Shown: positions 25,864 to 32,741 of the stretch, piece by piece
Position numbering within the stretch: position 1 is the stretch's first letter
Layout of the letters: the number at the start of each line of letters is the position of its first letter
Assembly: GCF_038433155.1 (NCBI RefSeq)
Contig: NZ_JBCDMW010000007.1
Span: forward strand, 62,001-126,000
Length of the DNA: 64,000 bases
Source of the DNA: Luteococcus sp038433155
GTDB lineage: Bacteria > Actinomycetota > Actinomycetes > Propionibacteriales > Propionibacteriaceae
Direction: 5' to 3'
The notes under the pieces: generated by a model
Seen by the model: only the letters and a program-made list of their open reading frames with translations
Told to the model about the DNA's origin: nothing
Database searches by the model: none
Program-made: the position numbers and the translations under genes

Positions 25864-26417
25864 GATTGCACCACCTTGGCCTCACCGACGAATCCTTTGA
25901 GCTTGCCGCCGAACCGTTTGAAATAGACCTCTCTGTATGCCAAGACGCCAGGCCCGAGGGATTCTCCCGTGGAGCGCTTTACGACGGTGCCCTGCCGTGC
26001 ATCGGTGCATACCCGAACGGAGACCAAGCTGCCCGCGCGCGAGGTTCCGATATTCGGTGCAATGGCGGTCAGTCTGGTCGAGTCGCCCTGCTTTGGTGCT
26101 TCATCCATGCGGATCGACTCGGCGATGGAGTTCTGCACCGCCTCCAGGAGTGACCCGGTGATGTACTGCTGGATGCTGGCTGGCAGCTTGCCATCGGCGT
26201 AGCTGGCGGCCTCGAACCGCGCCAGTTCTGCGTGGTACGCCTTGTAGACACTCACCGCCTCCAGATACAGCGGGTCCTGACTGGGGTCCACGGACGTGCT
26301 CGTCGGCGCGATGCTCGTGACGGGCGGGGCGCTGGGGCTCGGGTCGGTGGTCGGCTTCTCGGGCGAGCAGGCCACCATCACGGGCAGCAGCACCAGCAGG
26401 CTGACGGTTCTCTTCAT
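25848..26417 (-). CDS. Small secreted lipoprotein
   Basis: A 189-residue lipoprotein. ATG 26417 follows GGAGATC, giving 'MKRTVSLLVLLPVMVACS' with a lipobox VAC (Cys about 17) and a Pro/Ser/Thr linker. The globular part ('DPLYLEAVSVYKAYHAELAR', 'GSLVSVRVCTDARQGTVVK', 'QSCPIK') looks like an NTF2/SnoaL-like cone fold found in many actinobacterial lipoproteins; that fold is inferred. The gene overlaps the secreted-protein gene behind it, so the two probably act together at the cell envelope. Confidence 0.78.
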   Translation of the reverse strand: MKRTVSLLVLLPVMVACSPEKPTTDPSPSAPPVTSIAPTSTSVDPSQDPLYLEAVSVYKAYHAELARFEAASYADGKLPASIQQYITGSLLEAVQNSIAESIRMDEAPKQGDSTRLTAIAPNIGTSRAGSLVSVRVCTDARQGTVVKRSTGESLGPGVLAYREVYFKRFGGKLKGFVGEAKVVQSCPIK

Positions 26418-26490
26418 CGGGATCTCCGGGTCGGCGGTATTCGTCAATCTGCCAGCGAACCGGGGATGTGCCAACCGTCATAGCGCTGCC

Positions 26491-26559
26491 TGTGGATAAC
26501 TATCGGCTGTGGAAAACCGCACCGAAACGGGCACAATCCTCGCCAATACCTGTGGGGTA
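26491..26559 (+). other. Cluster of DnaA-box-like 9-mers
   Basis: TGTGGATAA (26491-26499) is a perfect complement of the DnaA box TTATCCACA. TGTGGAAAA (26508-26516) fits the relaxed TTWTNCACA. TGTGGGGTA (26551-26559) is a poorer match. They lie in a 200-bp gene-free region between the lipoprotein and HAD genes. No dnaA/dnaN or other origin genes are near, so this is not called an origin. Confidence 0.35.
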
Positions 26560-26620
26560 TGGGAATGGGGCATCGGCGTGGGTGGAACCGCCCGTCGCCA
26601 CCAGCGCCAGGTGAGCGAAT

Positions 26621-27256
26621 TCACATCCGGGGCGACAGTCCCAACAGGGGACGAAGCTCATCCAGCGTCGCCACGGAGTATTCCGCGTCGTCGTCGACGG
26701 GTGCTTCGGGGGACTCCAGCATCGCGGCCCGGATGCCGGCCTGGTGTGCCGCGGTGGCATCGATCGGCCGGTCGCCGACGGCCAGACATTCATTGGGGTC
26801 CAGGCCGTGCCGCCCCAACAGCACCCGGTACATCGTCGGGTCTGGCTTGCGGGGATACCCGTCAACCGCGGAGACCAGGTCATCCACCCGCAGCCCAAGC
26901 CCCTCCAGCAGGGTCAGGGCGCTGGCCCGGTCCCGGTGGGTGACCACCAGGTTCAGCCCGCCGGCCGCGCGGACGTCGTCCAGGAGGGCAGCGGCGCCGG
27001 TCATCGCGGGCGGCGGCTGGGTCTTCCACAACTGTTTGAGCTCAGCATTGGCCCGCTCGAAGGCCGCGGGCTCAATCCCGAACCGGGCGGACAACTCGGC
27101 GACGGCCACGCCGGTGGAGTGACGCGTCAACCGGGCCACCTCCGTCACCTCGACGGAGCCACCGTGCGCGCTCACCACCGCCGTGAAAGCGGAGTCCAAC
27201 GCCGGATAGGTGTCCACCAGGGTGCCGCCCAGGTCCCAGAACAGATGCCGGTACAT
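26621..27256 (-). CDS. HAD superfamily (subfamily IA) hydrolase
   Basis: A 211-residue phosphatase-like protein. The nucleophile motif is 'FWDLGGTLVDTYPA', with conserved Thr/Ser loop 'VVTHRD' (motif II), Lys in 'GYPRKPDP' (motif III) and 'CLAVGDRPIDATAA' (motif IV). The usual DxDGT acid/base Asp is Gly here (DLGGT), a variant seen in a subset of HAD-IA proteins. ATG 27256 has AGGA eight bases upstream; a TTG at 27262 extends it by two codons. It is preceded directly by a strong hairpin-TTTT and a structured leader, suggesting attenuation control. Confidence 0.88.
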   Translation of the reverse strand: MYRHLFWDLGGTLVDTYPALDSAFTAVVSAHGGSVEVTEVARLTRHSTGVAVAELSARFGIEPAAFERANAELKQLWKTQPPPAMTGAAALLDDVRAAGGLNLVVTHRDRASALTLLEGLGLRVDDLVSAVDGYPRKPDPTMYRVLLGRHGLDPNECLAVGDRPIDATAAHQAGIRAAMLESPEAPVDDDAEYSVATLDELRPLLGLSPRM

Positions 27257-27274
27257 GCGCAAATCCTACGGAAA

Positions 27275-27318
27275 AGTCTCGGGTCCGTCGGTGGTTGGAG
27301 ACCGACGGACCCGAGACT
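27275..27318 (-). terminator. Intrinsic terminator just before the HAD start codon
   Basis: On the minus strand an 18-bp stem AGTCTCGGGTCCGTCGGT / ACCGACGGACCCGAGACT with an 8-base loop is followed by TTTT. It ends 19 bp upstream of the HAD ATG, so it is positioned to block or regulate HAD expression. Confidence 0.85.
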
Positions 27319-27405
27319 GTGTGCCGACGCATCGCCCTTGATCCGTCGAGCTGCCCTTCCCCAAGAAGGGCTTCGTCGGCCACCGCACTCCCATACAACG
27401 GCCGT
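27275..27405 (-). ncRNA. Candidate attenuator/structured leader RNA upstream of the HAD gene
   Basis: A minus-strand promoter-like pair TTGACC (27440-27435) and TAGAAC (27418-27413) with a 16-base spacer would start RNA near 27405. The RNA can form a long hairpin between 27366-27380 and 27323-27339, or a competing hairpin 27353-27358/27366-27371. A segment CGACGGA (27348-27342) can pair with TCCGTCG (27309-27303), which is part of the terminator. The competing pairings look like leader, antiterminator and terminator. No known riboswitch class was recognised. Confidence 0.45.
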
Positions 27406-27542
27406 TCGATGGGTTCTACTCTTCACCGCGGGAGGGTCAACCGCAAGGAAAATCGTTCGGTCATCGACGTATTTCAGCGGCGGGTCAGAGACGGCTCCCC
27501 AAATGTCCCCCGACGAGGGGACATGACACCATCGGGGAACGC

Positions 27543-28001
27543 TCACCGTGGCCGGGGAGGCAATGTGGGTTCCGCCGGCCGCGCCCCCTCCGGATTGCGC
27601 AGCGCCAAGCGAGCCAAATCCCAGGGCATCAATTTCTTCACGCTCCGCGGGTAGTCCGAGCCATCCGCGGGGACCTCCACCCGCAGGCCGTCCACCCGGA
27701 CCGGCGCGGACCAACCGGCCTCCACCCAGCCGTCATTGCTGGACTGCCAGCCCCGGTAGGTCACCCACGCCCAGGTGATGGCCGCCTCAACGCGCAGCAC
27801 CTTCGCCGCGCACTGGGAGCCCGTGGGGTGCTGCTGCTGGGAGGCCAGCTGGGCCACCCGGGCCGACTCCGCCCGCAGCTCTGCCGAGTCCGGGTCCGGA
27901 ATCCGCGCCGACGTGATCCGGGTTCCCAGCCAGGGGCTCAGGACCCCCGCCAAGGCGGCCAACAGGCCAACCACCACGGCACCCAGCAGCAACTTCCGCA
28001 T
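27543..28001 (-). CDS. Hypothetical protein with N-terminal membrane anchor
   Basis: A 152-residue protein with one N-terminal membrane helix or uncleaved signal (about 4-26, 'LLLGAVVVGLLAALAGVLSP') and a soluble exported domain ('AAITWAWVTYRGWQSSNDGW', 'RVDGLRVEVPADGSDYPRSV'). The family is not recognised. The C-terminus is Pro/Arg-rich. It is divergent from the BCCT transporter gene. About 220 bp without another gene follow before the attenuator described above. Confidence 0.65.
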   Translation of the reverse strand: MRKLLLGAVVVGLLAALAGVLSPWLGTRITSARIPDPDSAELRAESARVAQLASQQQHPTGSQCAAKVLRVEAAITWAWVTYRGWQSSNDGWVEAGWSAPVRVDGLRVEVPADGSDYPRSVKKLMPWDLARLALRNPEGARPAEPTLPPRPR

Positions 28002-28122
28002 GCCCGCATCCTAGGCAGCGGTGGGGGCGGCCCCGCGACATGATCCCCCACAATTCACCATCGTCCGGCTAGTGTGGTTCGGGTGCCGAGCCATGATGGC
28101 TGCCTCACACCCTGGAGAGATC

Positions 28123-30066
28123 GTGAACCAACAAGAACCACGACGAGCCACGCTGAACGAGCCCACGCGCAAATTCCTGCGGGAGGTGAACTACCCCCAC
28201 CAGATCCACCCTGCCCTGGTCCCCGGCGTCTCGGTGGCTGACCAGAAGATCAGATATGGCATTGACAAGGCCATTCTCGGCGCCGTCGGCGCGCTGATCA
28301 TCGGCTTCGTGGCCTGGGGGCTGGCCGCACCGCAGCAGGTCTTCGACGTCTCCAGTGCCGCTCTGGGCTGGGTGATGCGCAATCTGGGCTGGATGTTCAA
28401 TGTCTTGGCCATTGCCATGGTGCTCTTCCTGCTGGTGATCGCCTTCTCCCGGTTCGGCAAGATCAAGCTCGGGTTGGACGGCGAGGAGCCGGAATATTCA
28501 ACAGGCTCGTGGGCGGCGATGCTCTTCGGCGCCGGCATCGGGATCGGCATCATCTTCTTCGGCCCCTATGAACCGCTGACCTACTACCTCAGCCCGCGGC
28601 CCGGGGCGCAGTACGACGCCAACACGGCGCAGGCCATCAAGGGCGCGGTGGCGCAGTCGGCCCTGCACTGGGGAGTCAACGCCTGGGCCATCTACGCCAT
28701 CGTCGGGCTGGCGGTGGCCTACGCCTCCTACCGTCGCGGCAAGGTGCCGTTGATGAGCTCGGTGGTCACCTCCCTGTGGAGTGGCCGCACGGACACGCCC
28801 GCCGCCCGGGTGATCGACGCCCTGGCCATCATCGCCACCCTGTTCGGGACCGCCGCGTCCCTGGGCATCGGCGCCCTGCAGATCGCTCGCGGCGTCGAGG
28901 TGGTCGGTGGTCTCGGCCCGACGGGCAACACCCTGGCGCTGGGCATCATCGGCGTGCTGACCATCGCCACCATCGCGTCGGCGGTCTCCGGTGTCTCCAA
29001 GGGAATCCGCTGGCTGAGCAACATCAACATGGTGATGGCGCTGGGTCTGGCGGTGTTCTTCTTCGTCGTCGGTCCGACGGCCTTCCTGATGAACATGGTG
29101 CCGGCCGCCATCGTCGAGTACTTCGGGCACCTGCCGGACATGCTGAGCGCCAACATGGCCGAGGGTCCCCAGATGGAGGCCTTCCTGTCCGCCTGGACCA
29201 CCTTCTACTGGGCCTGGTGGGTGAGCTGGGCGCCCTTCGTCGGTGTCTTCACCGCCAAGATCTCCCGCGGCCGCACCATCCGCCAGTTCGTGCTGGGGGT
29301 GCTGCTGATCCCGTCGTCGATCATCGTGCTGGCCTTCGCCATCCTGGGCGGTACCGCCATCTGGCTGCAGCGCCGCGCGCAGGCCGCCGGCGACACGGCG
29401 TCGATGATCGCCCCGGACGGCACCGCCGCTTCCCTGCCGCTGCCGGCCGAGATCTTCTACCAGGTGGTAGGGCAGCTGCCCGGTGGCGGGATCGTCTCCG
29501 CCCTGGTGATCGTGATGCTGGGCGTCTTCTTCGTCACGACGTCGGACTCCGCCTCCCTGGTGAACTCGCAGTTGTCCCAGCGCGGCAATCCGGAGCCCAA
29601 CAAGCTGGTGACCACGTTCTTCGCGCTGTGCATGGCCGGGATCGCGGTGGTGATCCTGTTCTTCGGTGGCCAGAATGCGCTGCAGGGGCTGCAGAACCTG
29701 GTGGTGGTGACGGCCCTGCCCTTCGCCGTCATCCTGGTGTTGATGGCCGTCGCTCTGGTGAAGCTGCTGCGCAATGATCCGCAGGCCATCCGGGAGACCT
29801 ACCAGGACTGGGCCATCCAGAAGGCGGTCAAGCATGGCGTCAGCACCTATGGCGACAACTTCGCCCTGGTCGTCGAACCCACCGACGAGGCCGACGAGCG
29901 CGCCACCGGCGGCGACTTCGACTCCACCGCGCCCGAGGTCACCGAGTGGTACACCCGCACCGACGAGGATGGCAATCCGGTGGAGTATGACTATGAGAAG
30001 GGGGAATACGTCGAGGAGGGGGACGTCCCCGACGAAGTGGTCACCAAGGAGGGCGGCAGCGCATGA
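28123..30066 (+). CDS. BCCT family betaine/choline/carnitine transporter
   Basis: Secondary transporter for quaternary ammonium compatible solutes such as glycine betaine or choline. 647 residues, about twelve helices, with the BCCT core 'GPYEPLTYYL', 'ALHWGVNAWAIYAIVG', 'WTTFYWAWWVSWAPFVGVF' and 'FFVTTSDSASLVNSQLSQRG'. A long acidic C-terminal tail (about 575-647, 'TRTDEDGNPVEYDYEKGEYV') follows the last helix; in BetP-type proteins the cytosolic ends sense osmotic stress. GTG 28123 has GGAGAG close upstream; ATG 28093 would add ten residues without a site. The gene overlaps the DUF2891 gene by four bases. Confidence 0.9.
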   Translation: MNQQEPRRATLNEPTRKFLREVNYPHQIHPALVPGVSVADQKIRYGIDKAILGAVGALIIGFVAWGLAAPQQVFDVSSAALGWVMRNLGWMFNVLAIAMVLFLLVIAFSRFGKIKLGLDGEEPEYSTGSWAAMLFGAGIGIGIIFFGPYEPLTYYLSPRPGAQYDANTAQAIKGAVAQSALHWGVNAWAIYAIVGLAVAYASYRRGKVPLMSSVVTSLWSGRTDTPAARVIDALAIIATLFGTAASLGIGALQIARGVEVVGGLGPTGNTLALGIIGVLTIATIASAVSGVSKGIRWLSNINMVMALGLAVFFFVVGPTAFLMNMVPAAIVEYFGHLPDMLSANMAEGPQMEAFLSAWTTFYWAWWVSWAPFVGVFTAKISRGRTIRQFVLGVLLIPSSIIVLAFAILGGTAIWLQRRAQAAGDTASMIAPDGTAASLPLPAEIFYQVVGQLPGGGIVSALVIVMLGVFFVTTSDSASLVNSQLSQRGNPEPNKLVTTFFALCMAGIAVVILFFGGQNALQGLQNLVVVTALPFAVILVLMAVALVKLLRNDPQAIRETYQDWAIQKAVKHGVSTYGDNFALVVEPTDEADERATGGDFDSTAPEVTEWYTRTDEDGNPVEYDYEKGEYVEEGDVPDEVVTKEGGSA

Positions 30067-31097
30067 CCGGGAAGGATGACGAACTGGAGCGGTACGCGGC
30101 ACAGTGGGCCCAGATTGCCCTGGAGGTCCTCGCGACGCCGTTCCCCTACGCGGCGGCCCACGTCGCCGCCGGTGAGGATGACTGCGACGTCACCCCGTGG
30201 GTGCTCCACCCGTCCTTCCACGGCTCGCTGGACTGGCACTCGTCGGCCCACATGCAGTGGTCGCTCGTGACGCTGCTGACCCATGCCGGGGGCCAGCTTG
30301 AGGCCGCCGGTCTGGCCGAGCGCGTCGTGGCGACGCTGGAGGAGCGCCTCACGCCGGAGGCCCTCGCCGTCGAGGCCAGTTACCTGCGCAACCATCCCTC
30401 GTTCGAGCGCCCCTACGGCTGGGCCTGGGTGAGCCTGCTGGCCGCCGCCCTTGCGGACTGCCCCCATCCGCGGGCCGACTCGTGGGCAACGGCGATCCGC
30501 CCGGTCACCGACGTGGTGGCCGAACTCCTGCCGAGCTGGCTGGAGCGCCAGACCCACCCGAACCGCGACGGCGAGCACACCAACTCGGCCTTCTCGCTGT
30601 CGATCCTGCACCGGGCCTTCACCGCGCTGGGTCAGGACGACGTCGTGGCCTGCATCATGGCCGGAGCACAGGCCTGGTACGGGGCGGACACGGACCTGGA
30701 CACCCGGCTGGAGCCGAGCGGCCATGACTTCCTGTCGCCGGCCCTGTCCCAGGCGCAGCTGATGGCCGAGGTGCTGCCGCCGGACCAGCGCGCGGCGGCG
30801 GTCTCGCGGCTCCTGCTGGGCATCGGTGAGGGTGCGCATGCGCGTCTGCTGACGGCGCCGGGGGTGGTGGACGGCACCGACGGCAAGCTGGCGCACTTCT
30901 ACGGTCTGGCCCTGTCCCGCGCCTGGCAACTGCGGGCCATTGCACCCCAGCTGCCGGCCCAGGCCCGTCCGGTGGTCCTGGCCGCGGCCGAGTCGCAGCG
31001 CGCCGGGGTGCTCCCCGTCGTGACCGACGGTCACTTCATGGCGACCCACTGGCTGGTGAGCTTTGCGCTGTTGGGGGCCCTGACTCCCGTCGAGTGA
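30063..31097 (+). CDS. DUF2891 family protein
   Basis: A 344-residue soluble protein with the DUF2891 signatures 'LHPSFHGSLDWHSSAHMQWS', 'HPSFERPYGWAWVSLLAAAL' and 'PNRDGEHTNSAFSLS'. The domain is an (alpha/alpha) barrel-like family of unknown chemistry; conserved His/Asp/Glu suggest catalysis on a sugar or related ligand, but this is not established. The ATG overlaps the BCCT stop (ATGA), implying coupled synthesis and perhaps action on what the transporter brings in. Confidence 0.85.
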   Translation: MTGKDDELERYAAQWAQIALEVLATPFPYAAAHVAAGEDDCDVTPWVLHPSFHGSLDWHSSAHMQWSLVTLLTHAGGQLEAAGLAERVVATLEERLTPEALAVEASYLRNHPSFERPYGWAWVSLLAAALADCPHPRADSWATAIRPVTDVVAELLPSWLERQTHPNRDGEHTNSAFSLSILHRAFTALGQDDVVACIMAGAQAWYGADTDLDTRLEPSGHDFLSPALSQAQLMAEVLPPDQRAAAVSRLLLGIGEGAHARLLTAPGVVDGTDGKLAHFYGLALSRAWQLRAIAPQLPAQARPVVLAAAESQRAGVLPVVTDGHFMATHWLVSFALLGALTPVE

Positions 31098-31110
31098 TCC
31101 GCCAGGGGTT

Positions 31111-31174
31111 ACTCAACATCTGTTGACTTTTGATCCGATGGGGTGTTGCCTTGAACTCAACAGCCGTTGAGTTC
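31111..31174. promoter_or_regulatory. Twin TetR operators
   Basis: Site 1 is ACTCAAC-atct-GTTGACT (31111-31128, one mismatch). Site 2 is GAACTCAAC-agcc-GTTGAGTTC (31153-31174, perfect 9-bp dyad). Same half-site and 4-base spacer, centres 44 bp apart. They lie directly upstream of the TetR gene, so they are very likely its own operators. Confidence 0.8.
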
Positions 31175-31188
31175 TTTGGAGGTGCGCC

Positions 31189-31803
31189 GTGGTGCCCAGA
31201 ATCGGTCGTCGCCCAGGGCAGGGGGACACCCGGGAGGTGATCCTGGCCGCCGCTCGGGAACTGTTTGCCGAGCGTGACTTCAGCAAGGTGTCCGTGCGCG
31301 CCATTGCCGCCGCCGCGGGGGTGGACCCGGCCATGATCAACCACTGGTTCGGCAGCAAGGAGGGCCTCTTCCAGGAGGCGCTCGAGATCCCGGCCGAAGT
31401 CCCCGCGCGGATCGCGGAGCTGCTCTCGGAAGCCGACGACGAGCGGCTGCCCGAGCGCCTGGTGCGCACCTTCCTGCGGGTCTGGGAGGGGGCGGAGACC
31501 GGCGCCGCGATGCAGGCCATGCTGCGCCGGGCCATGGCCGGCGAGATGCCGCTGGAGGCCCTAGAGGAGTTCGTGAGGCACGCCATCGTGACCCCGGTCG
31601 CCACGCGTCTGGGAGTGCCGGCCGAGGAGGCGCAACACCGCTTCGGCCTGGTGGCCAGCCAGCTGCTCGGGATGCTGGTGGTGCGCCAACTCCTCCGGCT
31701 GGAACCCTTGGCCAGCGTCGATCACGAGGTCCTCGTCGCCACCTACACCCCCGTTGTGCGGCACTACCTTTTCGAGGACCTTCCCGAAGGAGACCCAGCA
31801 TGA
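31189..31803 (+). CDS. TetR family regulator of the following ABC exporter
   Basis: A 204-residue repressor. The N-terminal TetR HTH covers about 14-60 ('TREVILAAARELFAERDFSK', 'VSVRAIAAAAGVDPAMINHW'). The all-helical ligand domain is of the TetR_C_17 type (PsrA/YbiH-like). GTG 31189 follows GGAGGTGCGCC. It overlaps the ABC ATPase gene by four bases and has twin operators upstream, so it should repress its own operon and release it on binding a toxic substrate of the exporter. Confidence 0.92.
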   Translation: MVPRIGRRPGQGDTREVILAAARELFAERDFSKVSVRAIAAAAGVDPAMINHWFGSKEGLFQEALEIPAEVPARIAELLSEADDERLPERLVRTFLRVWEGAETGAAMQAMLRRAMAGEMPLEALEEFVRHAIVTPVATRLGVPAEEAQHRFGLVASQLLGMLVVRQLLRLEPLASVDHEVLVATYTPVVRHYLFEDLPEGDPA

Positions 31804-32741
31804 CCACCGACGTCGAGATGATCCACCCCAGACATGCCCTGCCCGAACAGCCGCCGGCCATCCAGATCCAGGGGCTGGTGAAGAAGTTCGGCTCCTTCAC
31901 CGCCCTCGACGGGATCAACCTGAGCGTGGAGGCGGGGGAGGTGCACGGTTTCCTGGGCCCCAATGGCGCCGGCAAGTCCACCACCATCCGGGTGCTGCTG
32001 GGGCTGCTGCGCGCCAATGCCGGCAGCGTCCAGCTCCTGGGTGGTGATCCGTGGCGCGACGTGATCCAGCTGCACCGACGGCTGGCCTATGTCCCCGGCG
32101 ATGTCTCGCTGTGGCCCGGATTGACCGGAGGCGAGGCGATCGACCTGCTGGGCAACCTGCGCGGCGGCCTGGACCGGACCCGACGCGAAGAGCTGATCGA
32201 ACGTTTCGAGCTGGACCCCAGCAAGCGGGGCCGGGCCTACTCCAAGGGCAACCGGCAGAAGGTGGCCATCGTCGCCGCACTGTCCTCCAATGTCGAGCTG
32301 CTGATCCTGGACGAGCCCACCAGCGGGCTGGACCCGTTGATGGAGGTGGTCTTCCAGGACGAGATCGCCAAGGAGAAGGCCAAGGGGCGCACCGTGCTGC
32401 TCAGCTCCCACATCCTCAGTGAGGTGGAGGCGCTGGCAGGCCGGGTGAGCATCATCCGCAGCGGGAAGATCGTGCAGACCGGAACCCTGGCCGATCTTCG
32501 GGGCAAGACCCACTTGACCATCACCGCCCGGCTGGCCGACCCGCCGTCGGACCCCGCAGCGCTGGGGATCCTGGACGACGTCAAACTGGATGCCCACGGG
32601 CGGCTGCGGGCCACCGTCGCGCCGGACCGGGTGAACGACGCGATGGCCTCGCTGGTGGCATACCGGATGAGCCAGCTGACCGTCAGCCCCGCGTCGCTGG
32701 AAGACCTCTTCCTCAGCCACTACGACGAGCAGGCCGGCTGA
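31800..32741 (+). CDS. ABC exporter ATP-binding protein
   Basis: A 313-residue ATPase with Walker A 'GPNGAGKSTT', signature 'YSKGNRQKVAIVAAL' (SKGNRQK in place of the usual LSGGQ) and Walker B 'LLILDEPTSGLDPL'. The C-terminal DUF4162-like tail is typical of drug/antibiotic exporters. It powers the 529-residue permease encoded next; the start overlaps the TetR stop and its stop overlaps the permease ATG. Confidence 0.93.
   Translation: MTTDVEMIHPRHALPEQPPAIQIQGLVKKFGSFTALDGINLSVEAGEVHGFLGPNGAGKSTTIRVLLGLLRANAGSVQLLGGDPWRDVIQLHRRLAYVPGDVSLWPGLTGGEAIDLLGNLRGGLDRTRREELIERFELDPSKRGRAYSKGNRQKVAIVAALSSNVELLILDEPTSGLDPLMEVVFQDEIAKEKAKGRTVLLSSHILSEVEALAGRVSIIRSGKIVQTGTLADLRGKTHLTITARLADPPSDPAALGILDDVKLDAHGRLRATVAPDRVNDAMASLVAYRMSQLTVSPASLEDLFLSHYDEQAG

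Noticed and set aside
26491..26559. Replication origin
   Set aside because: The DnaA-like boxes are few and no dnaA, dnaN, recF, gyrB or plasmid rep gene is near.
28498..30102. 534-residue minus-strand frame opposite the BCCT gene
   Set aside because: Same antisense pattern; BCCT motifs on the plus strand are unmistakable.
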